Assembly (NCBI GenBank): GCA_900539835.1
Contig: UQDR01000002.1
Location: forward strand, 62,001-126,000
DNA length: 64,000 bases
Direction: 5' to 3'
Source of the DNA: an uncultured Ruminococcus sp.
GTDB lineage: Bacteria; Bacillota; Clostridia; Oscillospirales; Ruminococcaceae
The notes beneath the pieces are model-generated. The model had not been told where the DNA came from and ran no database searches. It worked only from the letters and a program-made list of their open reading frames with translations. The translations under genes were made by a program, and so were the position numbers. The number at the start of each line of letters is the position of its first letter. Positions within the stretch are counted from its first letter, which is position 1. Shown piece after piece: positions 9,132 through 18,186 of the stretch.

Positions 9132-10076
9132 TTCATTATTAGTTTCTAAAGAATTAACCAGCTTTTGCTCTGCAGTTTTATCATCCGGTGCAATCATTAA
9201 TCTCAAAGCCTGCTTATGATTAATGATTTCAACTTCTTTATGTGCGCCACCTGACTCGCCGTCTAATGTCCATGGCACTTCATTTTTACTGATAAACTTT
9301 ACTCTTGATGTTTTAAACGTGATAAAACACTTTTCGTTTGTGAGTTTATTAAACAAAGCATCAGCTATTGTTTTTTGAAGTGCAATAGGATTTGACGGGG
9401 TGTTCACCAAAGTTATTTCAAACAGTCCGTCGTCAAAGCATACTCCGTCAGCGATAAGTTTTCTAAGGCCTGCTACTGAAACGGTATTAGAAACCAATCC
9501 CAAAATGAAATTACCCTCAATTCTTTCGCCGTCATGCTCGACGATCATATCCTGACCTGAAATCTTCGGGAGTCTTTTTATTGCTTCCATAACATAGGCT
9601 GCATGACCAAAGGTATTTTTAGCATTTTGCGGTGTTTCATAGGACACATCGGTAAATGCTCCGAATCCTGCAACATACACAAAATACTGTCCGTTAAACT
9701 CACCGACATCATAATCAAACTGCACGCCGTTCATAATTGCTTGGGCGGCGTCAGTCATTTTTTTAGGTATTTCCATGCTTGAAGCAAAGTCATTGGTTGA
9801 ACCTGCGGGGATATATCCCAAGGGTATTTTTGTTTCCTGTTCCATCAACGCTTTTACAACTTCACTAAGAGTTCCGTCGCCGCCAGACGCCACAATCAAA
9901 TCATAGTCAGCCGCATCAGCCCTCACCTTTTTATAGCCATCCATAGGAGACTGGGTTGGATATGATGTTACTTCAAATCCGTTTTTTGTAAAGATATCAA
10001 TTAAATCGCAAAGGTTATCCTTGACCTGTCCTTTTCCTGCAAACGGATTAAACACAAATAAAAGCCTCTTATCCAT
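9129..10076 (-). CDS. diacylglycerol/lipid kinase (DagK/YegS family)
   Basis: A 315-residue soluble kinase of the diacylglycerol kinase catalytic family. The nucleotide loop ASGGDGTLSEVV and IPAGSTNDFASS are present, as is the N-terminal FNPFAGKG. Members phosphorylate diacylglycerol or related lipids to recycle phospholipids. The start follows AGAGG. The gene is 96 bp downstream of the CE2-like gene with no terminator visible between them, so it may be the last gene of a three-gene operon. The lipid substrate is not predictable. Confidence 0.88.
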   Translation of the reverse strand: MDKRLLFVFNPFAGKGQVKDNLCDLIDIFTKNGFEVTSYPTQSPMDGYKKVRADAADYDLIVASGGDGTLSEVVKALMEQETKIPLGYIPAGSTNDFASSMEIPKKMTDAAQAIMNGVQFDYDVGEFNGQYFVYVAGFGAFTDVSYETPQNAKNTFGHAAYVMEAIKRLPKISGQDMIVEHDGERIEGNFILGLVSNTVSVAGLRKLIADGVCFDDGLFEITLVNTPSNPIALQKTIADALFNKLTNEKCFITFKTSRVKFISKNEVPWTLDGESGGAHKEVEIINHKQALRLMIAPDDKTAEQKLVNSLETNNE

Positions 10077-10172
10077 TTGTTTTACCTCTTTTATTTTTTT
10101 AAATATTATCCCGATAATTTTATTTTTTCACTCACAAGCGTAATTATTGAGATTAGAATTACTTTACAGATT

Positions 10173-11237
10173 TTACTCCCAGACAGAATCTCCAAGGCTT
10201 GAGATAAAAGCTGTAAGCTCCTGTGCCATTTCATACTGTTCAGGAAGTCTTGGATGACCTGGGGTTGCTTTTCCGGCACGTTTAAATTTAAGATAGTGAA
10301 TTTTCTTATCATTCAGCTCGTCAGCAATTTCAGACACTGCGCTGTCCCAGCCCTTATCATGCATAAGCACTGTAAGCATCAAGACGAAGGTTGCTTTTGG
10401 ATATTTAGTTCTCAAATCGCATATTATCTTTTTATATGCATTTTTCCATTTCAATCTATATTCCGGATCATTAATATTGAAATCTTCATGACCTTCATTA
10501 TGAGAATCATTTTGTCCCACTGCAAAAATCACCACATTGGGAATATATTTTTTAAAATCCCAACTTGTTATTTTGCCTTCAGGGAAGTAACAAAGCTTAT
10601 CATAAGCTGATTCCATACCTATAAAATCGGGTGCATGATAATAACCTGTGCCGTCAAAAATCGCAATTCCGCCCTGTGCAACGTTATTGATTTCTGCTCC
10701 CAAATTTCTGGCTGTTATCATTGAATAGGAATGCCATGCATTATCATAAATTCCGTCATGATTTTCAGGGTCGCACTGTGCAGTATAATCTACTGCTTCA
10801 CACACTGCACCTGCTGAAACAGAGTCACCGTAACATTCAATTTTTCTCAAAGGCTTTGGGATTGCAGGAAGAACCTCTCCGTCAACAGCAAAGCCTTTAA
10901 ACTCGAAATAATGGGTTGCGTCCTGTCTTTTAAACAAAACTATTTCATGTTCTGTATCTTCAAGATTTTCGGCAATATTAAGATATATTTCTTTTTCATT
11001 CTCATCAAATCTTATTTTATCCTCTTTACCGTCTATAATTATTCCGAGATCCATTATATTATAAAAATGGTGATTGACAATTACTGCACCCACAGCTGTA
11101 CCTTTAAATCGTATAGAAATATTGGAGCCTGCAAAAATTATTAATGGAGATTTCGGATCAGAAAAGTCCACACGTCCCATATAAGAAATATTTTTATTAT
11201 CAGCCTCTATAAGCATTTTATTTTTTAAATCTAACAT
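10173..11237 (-). CDS. CE2-like SGNH carbohydrate deacetylase
   Basis: A 354-residue protein with an N-terminal beta-jelly-roll (about 1-130) and a C-terminal SGNH hydrolase domain. The serine motif is YGDSVSAG with Ser139; FAVGQND supplies the Asn block and ATPGHPR the catalytic His without the usual preceding Asp. A jelly-roll before SGNH and a missing acid residue are features of carbohydrate esterase family 2, whose members remove acetyl groups from mannan, xylan or glucomannan oligosaccharides. No signal peptide is seen, so it should act in the cytoplasm on imported sugars. GGGAGG precedes the ATG. It starts 25 bp after the wall-binding-repeat gene. Confidence 0.85.
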   Translation of the reverse strand: MLDLKNKMLIEADNKNISYMGRVDFSDPKSPLIIFAGSNISIRFKGTAVGAVIVNHHFYNIMDLGIIIDGKEDKIRFDENEKEIYLNIAENLEDTEHEIVLFKRQDATHYFEFKGFAVDGEVLPAIPKPLRKIECYGDSVSAGAVCEAVDYTAQCDPENHDGIYDNAWHSYSMITARNLGAEINNVAQGGIAIFDGTGYYHAPDFIGMESAYDKLCYFPEGKITSWDFKKYIPNVVIFAVGQNDSHNEGHEDFNINDPEYRLKWKNAYKKIICDLRTKYPKATFVLMLTVLMHDKGWDSAVSEIADELNDKKIHYLKFKRAGKATPGHPRLPEQYEMAQELTAFISSLGDSVWE

Positions 11238-11262
11238 AAAACTGTCATCCTCCCAAAAAGTA

Positions 11263-13446
11263 TTACTGCAATGAAGCTATGCCCATGCTGTCAAATGAAT
11301 ATTTTTTGCCATTGATAGTTTTTGTACAATTAGTATATGGTTCGCCGTTTTTATTATTATAATACCTATAGGTATTCCAAGTAACCCAGCCGGCTTTAAG
11401 ATATCCATATTCACCGAAGTTATAATAAACTCCGTCGATATAGATAGGTCCGAGGGTTTTAACACCATTCTGAAGAAAATATTTTTTGCCGTCGATAGTC
11501 GTCCACTCACGCTGAATTTTACCGTCGTTACCGAAATAAAATTCAAATCCATTTATGGTTTTCCATCCTTTATAAGCCTGACCGTTACTTCCGAAATAAT
11601 AAGTACCTTCATCGGTATTTACCCATTTATCAGTTTCCATACCATTTAGAGACATATAATAATACTGATCATGAGATTTAAAGATTCCTCTGACTAATCT
11701 ATATTTATCATCAAAATAATATTTTTTGCCGTCAATATCCTGCCAGCCTTTTACTGCAAAACCGTTTCTGTCAAAGTAATATGTATAACCATCGATTTCA
11801 GCAAAGTCGCTGACGGTCCAGACGGTATCCTTATCAGAACCGTTTTCCGACGCATGCTTATATTTGCCGTCTATTTCAACTAAACCGTCGGACATAACGC
11901 CGTCGTCGGAAAAAGTATACTGATTCCCGTCAATTTCCATACTTCCCACAGCGGCGGCACCGCATAAGCCGAAATAATAAGTTTTTCCTTTAATAGTTTT
12001 CCAGCCTGTGGCTTTTTCGCCTGTTTCCTCATCAAAATAGAATTTATAACCGCTGATATCCCGCCAGCCTGTTTCCATTTCATAGTCATCATTAAAATAT
12101 GCCTGACCAAACAGTTTTTTGCCCATCAATTTATAGGCTTTAAGCATAAATTCATCATATGTTCCGCTTTTATACTTTTGTTCAAGACTTGGCAGCAATG
12201 AAAGCTCATCAATTTCCAGTTCGCCTATAGAGGCTTTATCCAAAATTTTTGCCTCGGCATAAAAATCTTTGATTTGAGATTTCTCTTCTTCAGTATAATC
12301 TTTAATCTTTGCCAGACCTTTAACTGCGGCATGATCTTTAGGATCAAAATAATAAGTTTGACCGTTATCCTCAAAAATTCCTGAAGCGGCAACTCCTGCC
12401 TGTCCCAGATAATACAATTTATTATTGATGCTCTGCCAGCCTGTGAGCAGCTTATATTTTCCGTTAAAATAATAAGTTTCGCCGTCTATTTTTGTAAAGC
12501 CTTTATCTGCGGCGCCCTTGCTGTTAAAATGATATTTATTACCTTCATATTCAAACCAACCGGTTTTCATCACACCGACTTCAGAGAAATAATATCTTTT
12601 TTTATCAATGGTTTTCCATCCTTTGACCATATGATAATCTTCATCAAAGTAATATGTTTTTCCATCTATCTTTGCAAATCCGGCATCAAAAGCTCCTGTT
12701 TTCTCATTGGCATGCATATATTTTTTACCGTCTTTTTTCCAACCTTTATGCATTACACCTTTATCATTAAACAAATATTTTTTGCCGTCAATATTATGCC
12801 AGCCGACAAACATATGACCATCTGAAGCAAAGCAATAGCTTTTATCATTAATTTCATAAAAACCTATAGCCATTTCTCCGGAACTGAGGAAATAATATTT
12901 CATATCATTTAAATCAACCCATCCGGTAATTTTCTTTCCCTCTGAGTCATAATAATAATATTTACCGTCAACATTTGCAAAACCTGTATCAGGAAAACCT
13001 TTATCATCGAAAAAATATTCTTCTCCGTTGATTGAACAAAGACCTGTACGGAAAATACCTGATTCATCTGAAAGGTGATATTTAACGCCGTCGATCGTTA
13101 CTGTACCCTTTTGCATGACGCCGTCTTCGCCAAAATAATATGTTTCACCGTCATATTCCTGCCATCCGGTCATTATGTATCCGTTTTCATCAAAGAGATA
13201 TGACGCATTATCTATAAGATGAAGCCCAACAGCTCTTTCGCCTGTATCGGCTAAGACATAAAATGCTGCGCCTGATCTTCTGATATGCCATCCCGGAGCA
13301 TAATTTGCACCGTAATAAAGATATCCGCCAAAGATGAGAGCCATTACACATGTACACACAACAACCAATGATTTTATATTTAATTTTTTCATTTGGAATT
13401 CTTTTCCGAAGCATTTTTCAGAAAAAACAAAGCGTTCAGTTGTCAT
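11263..13446 (-). CDS. secreted choline/glucan-binding-repeat protein
   Basis: About 727 residues, almost entirely made of roughly 20-residue cell-wall/glucan-binding repeats of the form GW..I.GKKYYF...G, around thirty copies. A basic, hydrophobic N-terminal segment (LNIKSLVVVCTCVMALIFGG) should be a signal peptide or signal anchor. A repeat-poor, charged helical insert lies near the middle (about residues 395-460). No catalytic domain is present. I chose ATG 13446 because GGGTGA lies 8 bases upstream; GTG 13458 and ATG 13392 are alternatives. It is the first gene of an apparent operon with the CE2-like esterase. In related proteins such repeats bind choline-bearing teichoic acids or alpha-glucans; the ligand here is unknown. 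Confidence 0.85.
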   Translation of the reverse strand: MTTERFVFSEKCFGKEFQMKKLNIKSLVVVCTCVMALIFGGYLYYGANYAPGWHIRRSGAAFYVLADTGERAVGLHLIDNASYLFDENGYIMTGWQEYDGETYYFGEDGVMQKGTVTIDGVKYHLSDESGIFRTGLCSINGEEYFFDDKGFPDTGFANVDGKYYYYDSEGKKITGWVDLNDMKYYFLSSGEMAIGFYEINDKSYCFASDGHMFVGWHNIDGKKYLFNDKGVMHKGWKKDGKKYMHANEKTGAFDAGFAKIDGKTYYFDEDYHMVKGWKTIDKKRYYFSEVGVMKTGWFEYEGNKYHFNSKGAADKGFTKIDGETYYFNGKYKLLTGWQSINNKLYYLGQAGVAASGIFEDNGQTYYFDPKDHAAVKGLAKIKDYTEEEKSQIKDFYAEAKILDKASIGELEIDELSLLPSLEQKYKSGTYDEFMLKAYKLMGKKLFGQAYFNDDYEMETGWRDISGYKFYFDEETGEKATGWKTIKGKTYYFGLCGAAAVGSMEIDGNQYTFSDDGVMSDGLVEIDGKYKHASENGSDKDTVWTVSDFAEIDGYTYYFDRNGFAVKGWQDIDGKKYYFDDKYRLVRGIFKSHDQYYYMSLNGMETDKWVNTDEGTYYFGSNGQAYKGWKTINGFEFYFGNDGKIQREWTTIDGKKYFLQNGVKTLGPIYIDGVYYNFGEYGYLKAGWVTWNTYRYYNNKNGEPYTNCTKTINGKKYSFDSMGIASLQ

Positions 13447-13664
13447 ATTTATTTTCACCCATTATTAAACGATCTCATGTTCACACAATTACACACATTA
13501 TTATATCATAAACAATTTAGTAATTCAATAGAAAATGACAAATGTTTTCAAAAAACAATGCTGAAAATAATGGTCTCTATCGAAAAAATTACCTCTTATA
13601 TTTAAGTTATGAGGTCATATAATAATAAAGCAAACCCGATAAAAATTAAAAAGGAGTGTTAAAA

Positions 13665-13853
13665 ATGAAAGGTATTACTTCAGATCAGGGTAGACAGACT
13701 CTTGAAAGATTTAAGATGGAAGCAGCTAACGAAGTTGGCGTAAACCTCAAGCAAGGTTACAACGGTGACCTTACAGCTCGTGAAGTTGGATCTGTAGGCG
13801 GACAGATGGTTAAAAAGATGATTGACGCTTATAAAACAGGCAACAATCAGTAA
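13665..13853 (+). CDS. alpha/beta-type small acid-soluble spore protein
   Basis: A 62-residue protein matching the alpha/beta SASP family, which coats and protects DNA in dormant spores and supplies amino acids on germination. Helix-forming residues around FKMEAANEVGVNL include the Glu-containing site recognised by the germination protease GPR, and the second family block reads TAREVGSVGGQMVKKMI. The start ATG 13665 follows AAGGAG (13651-13656). It is monocistronic with a strong terminator. A sigma-G promoter would be expected; I could not identify one with confidence. Confidence 0.93.
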   Translation: MKGITSDQGRQTLERFKMEAANEVGVNLKQGYNGDLTAREVGSVGGQMVKKMIDAYKTGNNQ

Positions 13854-13878
13854 TTATATTCCGGGATGGAATAATAAA

Positions 13879-13907
13879 ATCGTCGGACAATAGTCCGACG
13901 ATTTTTT
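13879..13907 (+). terminator. Terminator of the spore protein gene
   Basis: ATCGTCGGAC/GTCCGACGAT stem with a 4-base loop, followed by TTTTTT. Confidence 0.92.
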
Positions 13908-14055
13908 ATGTTTTATTTAACAATAAAATAAATTTTTTAATTTCATGTTTTTTAAGTCTTTAATATTTACATCATAATTCTATAATAAGTGCACTCCGTT
14001 ATATTTTACTTTATTAATAGGCAGAACATTATGAAACATAAACAAATATTACTGC

Positions 14056-14691
14056 TTAAATATCAACCAGCTTTTTTAATTTTATAACTGTTCTTTTAAT
14101 TTTTCCTTCCGGCTTATAAAAATGCTGATAGTCTTTAGAATTTACCCAATTTCCGCCCCAAAGCCAACCGTAAGACTTAAAGACCTTAAAGCACAAATCA
14201 TTTTCATCAATTTTATATGGAAAATCTTTAGAGCGGTCGGCATAGGGATATGCTTCGGAAGGCATGATTTTATCTCCTACAATATAGGGATTATAAAACG
14301 GATTAATATCAATTGCTCTGCCCTGTCCATGCATAGATATAACATTTGTATCAGCTATAACACGATAATTAAAACATGATGAATTATTATCTGACATAAT
14401 TTTGTCATCATCTCCGCCGTAATCGTCAGCCAGCCTGATTTTTTCAATGGGATACTTATTATCATACAAATCCTTAAAAATTCTTAAAACTTCCTTTGCG
14501 AGCTTCTGATTACATACAAGTTCCCCGTTTAATATGGTGCCGTTAAAATCGTAATGCAAAAGCTTGAGATAAGCTAAATCTGAAAAAGTAATCTTATCAT
14601 TTGTATGAATAGTTACTCCTAACATTTTAGTTTTGACTTCATCAGGAATATCCATTGCGGAAAATCCGTCAGCTAACTTATATGGCTTCAA
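14056..14691 (-). CDS. M15-type D,D/L,D-peptidase-like protein
   Basis: A 211-residue protein with the M15 zinc peptidase core: SMHGQGRAIDINP supplies the His and Asp ligands and DYQHFYKP the third His. Relatives cut peptidoglycan stem peptides. No signal peptide or membrane helix is visible, which is unusual for a wall hydrolase outside phage. The reading frame opens with TTG (14691), the first possible start after an in-frame TGA, placed just after GAGGTG; no ATG start fits. It lies 24 bp behind the GH13 gene, so the two probably share an mRNA. Confidence 0.8.
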   Translation of the reverse strand: MKPYKLADGFSAMDIPDEVKTKMLGVTIHTNDKITFSDLAYLKLLHYDFNGTILNGELVCNQKLAKEVLRIFKDLYDNKYPIEKIRLADDYGGDDDKIMSDNNSSCFNYRVIADTNVISMHGQGRAIDINPFYNPYIVGDKIMPSEAYPYADRSKDFPYKIDENDLCFKVFKSYGWLWGGNWVNSKDYQHFYKPEGKIKRTVIKLKKLVDI

Positions 14692-14715
14692 TCACAACAC
14701 CTCGATGACTTTAAT

Positions 14716-16023
14716 TTACTCACATTTCCACATGAATGCTGAATAAGGAGGCAACTCACTTCCTCCGCCGAAATCGTGGCCCTCTCCTGTAATAAGGTCA
14801 ACAGCTTTTCCGCACCTTGCATCAAAATGTGCAGTATATGATTGGTTATCTGCATTAACGGCTACCAAGACTCTCTCTCCGTCAAAATCACGTTCAATAA
14901 TGCACTGTTTATTTGTAAGCACAGGTATTTTTATTGACCCATGACAAAGCGCTTTTGATTCCCTATGAGCCTTTGAAAGCTTTGATATCCATTCTGTCAG
15001 CTTATTATATTCCGGCTTTTCAAAAGATACTCTTAATGCAGGATCTCCCTGACTCTTATCAGCCTTTGTTCCCCACTCGGAGCCATAATAAATGCATGGT
15101 ATTCCGGGCATACCAAACATAAGCGCATAAAGAAGCGGCAGGTGATTTTCATTTGTAAGAATTGATGCCACTCGGGAAACATCATGGTTATCTGCAAAGC
15201 AAAGCAGGTGCATTCCACGATATCTGCACCAATTCTCAGGACCAAACTGATTTTTAAGAGAATGACATATTTCAAACATATTCATGCTGTTAAAGCTTGA
15301 ATAAAGTCCTTTATAGCACTCATAGTTTGTAGCACTGTCGAGCATTTCACCATTTACCCAACGTGAATAATCCCCGTGTAAAAGCTCTCCCAGCAAGAAA
15401 AAGTCATGCTTTAAAGATTTACAGTAATTACGGAGATTTTTTAGGAAATCAAAATCAAGGCAATATGCAACATCAAGACGAAGTCCATCAATATCAAATT
15501 CATTGACCCATCCTTTGATGCACTCAAAGATGTGATTTACTACCTCAGGATTACGAAGATTGAGTTTAACAAGGTCAAAATGCCCCTCCCAGCCTTCATA
15601 CCAAAGTCCGTCGTTATAATTTGAATTACCGCCGAAATTAATGAAAAACCAATCCTTATATCTTGAGCTTTCACGATTTTTCAAAACATCCTGAAACGCC
15701 CAAAAGCCACGTCCCACATGATTAAAAACACCGTCAAGTACGATTCTTATTCCATTATCATGCAGCTCACGACAGACATCGGCAAAATCCTTATTTTCAC
15801 CAAGGCGGCAGTCAAGTTTACTGTAATCTCTTGTATTATATCCATGAGTATCAGACTCAAAAACAGGAGAAAAATAAACGGCGTTACAGCCAAGCTCCTT
15901 AATATGAGGGATCCACTCTTTAACCTTAGATATTCTATTTACAACTTTTCCGTCATTTTCAAAGGGCGCACCGCAAAAACCTAACGGATAAATCTGATAA
16001 AAAACACTTTCATAAGCCCACAC
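14716..16023 (-). CDS. cytoplasmic GH13 alpha-amylase-family hydrolase
   Basis: A 435-residue alpha-amylase-family enzyme without signal peptide. The catalytic residues lie in DGLRLDVA (nucleophile Asp), FLLGELLHG (acid/base Glu) and FADNHDVSR (Asp); DGVFNHVG is region I. The size and sequence are like cyclomaltodextrinase/neopullulanase or maltodextrin glucosidases but without their N-terminal domain. It probably trims maltodextrins in the cytoplasm. The start is GTG at 16023, preceded at some distance by GAAAGG; no ATG fits better. It forms an operon with the M15 peptidase gene. Confidence 0.9.
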   Translation of the reverse strand: MWAYESVFYQIYPLGFCGAPFENDGKVVNRISKVKEWIPHIKELGCNAVYFSPVFESDTHGYNTRDYSKLDCRLGENKDFADVCRELHDNGIRIVLDGVFNHVGRGFWAFQDVLKNRESSRYKDWFFINFGGNSNYNDGLWYEGWEGHFDLVKLNLRNPEVVNHIFECIKGWVNEFDIDGLRLDVAYCLDFDFLKNLRNYCKSLKHDFFLLGELLHGDYSRWVNGEMLDSATNYECYKGLYSSFNSMNMFEICHSLKNQFGPENWCRYRGMHLLCFADNHDVSRVASILTNENHLPLLYALMFGMPGIPCIYYGSEWGTKADKSQGDPALRVSFEKPEYNKLTEWISKLSKAHRESKALCHGSIKIPVLTNKQCIIERDFDGERVLVAVNADNQSYTAHFDARCGKAVDLITGEGHDFGGGSELPPYSAFMWKCE

Positions 16024-16168
16024 TGTAATACAATCCTTTCAAAATCTAAATTAAAAATTTTTATTATTCTATAAAGCTTTATGTTATTATTATACTATAT
16101 TTTTATTTATTTCTCAATTCGTATTTAAAATAAAAGTTATCAAGATTTTTGTTGATTTTGCACAATTA

Positions 16169-16197
16169 TTGGCTTTATAAAGCTCTTATGCTATTAT
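16169..16197 (+). promoter_or_regulatory. Probable promoter of the asparaginase gene
   Basis: TTGGCT 16169-16174, 17-bp spacer, TATTAT 16192-16197. A TTTTGCACAA motif (16156-16165) lies immediately upstream and sits between the two divergent genes. Confidence 0.6.
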
Positions 16198-16232
16198 AAA
16201 AGATACAAATAATATTTTAAAGGGGATAAGAT

Positions 16233-17201
16233 ATGAAAAAGATATTAGTTGTTTTCACAGGCGGTACAATAGGAAGCACCGAAAAAAACGGAATCATAAA
16301 TGTAGATGAACAGAAAAATTATAGACTGATATCATTATACAAACAAAACTATAATTCAGATATAGAATTTAATCCTGTTGAAATAATGAAGATATTAAGT
16401 GAGAATATTACCGCCAGTCATTGGGGAACGATTTGTAATTATCTTTTCTCTCTTGATTTTGCTGATTATGACGGCATTATTGTTACACACGGAAGTGATA
16501 CTCTTGCTTTTACATCTGCTATAATAGGAATGCTGTTTTCTCACACAGAAATACCGATTATTTTAATTGCTTCAAATCTGACCTTGGGCACTCCCGGTTC
16601 AAACGGACTTGAAAACTTTGCAAAAGCAGTTGAGCATATCTCATCGGGAAAATCCAAAGGTGTTTTCACTATATTTGACAAAACATATTTATCGACAAGA
16701 ATAATGCCGGCAGACAGCTGTCTTGACAAATTTTCTTCTTACGGCAATGAAAATATAGAATTAATTTTTCAAAAAACAGCAAACAAGAAGCCAACACCTT
16801 TGCCTGTTAAAAACATAGAATTTAAAAATGATATTTTAATGATTTACGGATATCCTAATATAAACTTTTCTGCATTTAAGATTACAAAAAATGTCGCCGC
16901 AGTTCTTTATGTACCTTATCACAGCGGAACTGCATGCTCTGAAAATGATAAACCCGAATATACTTTGACAGATTTCATAAATAGATGCAGGAAGCAAAAT
17001 ATAAATGTTTATTTAAGCGGAATCAAAATCAATGACGGAGTTTATGCCAGTCTGGATAAAATCTTAGACGCAGGAGCAATTCCCCTTTTCGGTATATCTG
17101 AAGTTTCGGCATATGCAAAGCTCTTAATTGCTTATAATCAAAATGCTTTATCTGTTAATGATTTTTTAGAAAATAATATTTATTTTGAACAGGTTAAATA
17201 A
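16233..17201 (+). CDS. L-asparaginase (type I-like)
   Basis: A 322-residue amidohydrolase of the asparaginase/glutaminase family, hydrolysing asparagine to aspartate and ammonia. The two threonine motifs are VVFTGGTIGS at the N-terminus and VTHGSDTLAF near residue 90; the usual HGTDT is HGSDT here, which is conservative. There is no signal peptide, as in cytoplasmic type I enzymes. An AAAGGGGA site precedes the ATG. The N-terminal half is well conserved while the C-terminal half is less typical, so a related amidase is possible. Confidence 0.85.
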   Translation: MKKILVVFTGGTIGSTEKNGIINVDEQKNYRLISLYKQNYNSDIEFNPVEIMKILSENITASHWGTICNYLFSLDFADYDGIIVTHGSDTLAFTSAIIGMLFSHTEIPIILIASNLTLGTPGSNGLENFAKAVEHISSGKSKGVFTIFDKTYLSTRIMPADSCLDKFSSYGNENIELIFQKTANKKPTPLPVKNIEFKNDILMIYGYPNINFSAFKITKNVAAVLYVPYHSGTACSENDKPEYTLTDFINRCRKQNINVYLSGIKINDGVYASLDKILDAGAIPLFGISEVSAYAKLLIAYNQNALSVNDFLENNIYFEQVK

Positions 17202-17206
17202 GAACA

Positions 17207-17243
17207 GGCTGTATCACTTTTTTTGCGATACAGCCATTCTTTT
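17207..17243. terminator. Terminator between asparaginase and ZIP genes
   Basis: GGCTGTATC (17207-17215) pairs with GATACAGCC (17227-17235), followed by ATTCTTTTT. It lies between convergent genes. Confidence 0.8.
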
Positions 17244-18035
17244 TCACCCCAGTGCCACATCAAGTATCATCATAATTAAAAATCCTGCCATTACGCCAAA
17301 GGTTCCCACATGTTGATAATCACCCAAATGAGCTTCCGGAATCAATTCTTCCACCACGACATAAAGCATTGCTCCTGCTGCAAAAGCAAGCATCCAAGGC
17401 ATTAACGGCACAACTGAACCTGCAATTAAAACTGTCAAAATACCGAATACCGGTTCTACAAATCCTGACGCTGCACCATAGAAAAAAGATTTTGCTCTTC
17501 CTACGCCTGTTTGTCTGATAGGCAGTGATATTGCCGCACCTTCAGGAAAGTTTTGTATTCCAATGCCTAAAGCAAGTGCTATGGCTGACGCTAAAAGCAC
17601 ACCACTGTCATTCTGAGCAGCGAGCGCAAAGGCTAATCCGACCGCCATACCCTCAGGTATATTATGCAGAGTTACGGCGCACACAAGAAGTGTAGTTTTT
17701 TTCAGACCTTGCCTTACACCGTCCTCACGATCAAGTCCTGCGTGAAAAAACGGAAGCAATTTATCAAGACCCATAAGAAACATTACTCCGAGTATAAAGC
17801 CTCCCGCCGCTGGAATCCAACCTATTTTTCCTAATTCTTCAGCCTTTTCAATTGCAGGTATGAGAAGGCTCCAAACTGAGGCTGCTATCATTACACCTGC
17901 TGCAAAGCCTAAAAATATACGCTCAATTTTTTCAGAAGAAGCGTCCTTTTTAAAAAAGAAAACAACTGCGGCTCCTAATGTAGTCATAAGAAATGTAAAC
18001 CCTGTGCCGCCTGCTGCCAATAAAACTGCATTCAT
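17244..18035 (-). CDS. ZIP-family metal transporter
   Basis: A 263-residue membrane protein of the ZIP/ZupT family, importing zinc or other divalent metals. About eight transmembrane helices are visible, with the metal-site segments TLHNIPEGMAVG and IGIQNFPEGAAIS. The start ATG 18035 follows AAAGGA at a 9-base spacing; an in-frame ATG 84 bases upstream would add a poorly conserved extension and has no good site. It has no partner gene; the metal is not predictable. Confidence 0.92.
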   Translation of the reverse strand: MNAVLLAAGGTGFTFLMTTLGAAVVFFFKKDASSEKIERIFLGFAAGVMIAASVWSLLIPAIEKAEELGKIGWIPAAGGFILGVMFLMGLDKLLPFFHAGLDREDGVRQGLKKTTLLVCAVTLHNIPEGMAVGLAFALAAQNDSGVLLASAIALALGIGIQNFPEGAAISLPIRQTGVGRAKSFFYGAASGFVEPVFGILTVLIAGSVVPLMPWMLAFAAGAMLYVVVEELIPEAHLGDYQHVGTFGVMAGFLIMMILDVALG

Positions 18036-18124
18036 AAAAATGTATCCTTTCATCAAAATATGTCTAAAAATTGCTTTGACATAATACACTTTATGCGCTG
18101 ATGACTGTAATTGACACATTATAT

Positions 18125-18167
18125 AATAAAAAATGCATCAGCCGAAATATATTCGGTTGATGCATTT
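18125..18167 (-). terminator. Terminator of the eight-gene ABC operon
   Basis: On the minus strand a 16-bp stem (18152-18167 with 18131-18146, one G.T pair, 5-base loop) is followed by ATTTTTTATTAT. Confidence 0.9.
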
Positions 18168-18186
18168 ATTCATTTTTATAAAAGCA

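Noticed and set aside
11263..13446. Repeat-rich gene as a toxin or glucosyltransferase
   Set aside because: Only binding repeats and one helical insert; no catalytic domain.
13590..13625. Possible sigma-G promoter before the spore protein gene
   Set aside because: A CATATAA-like -10 is present but no matching -35 at the right distance.
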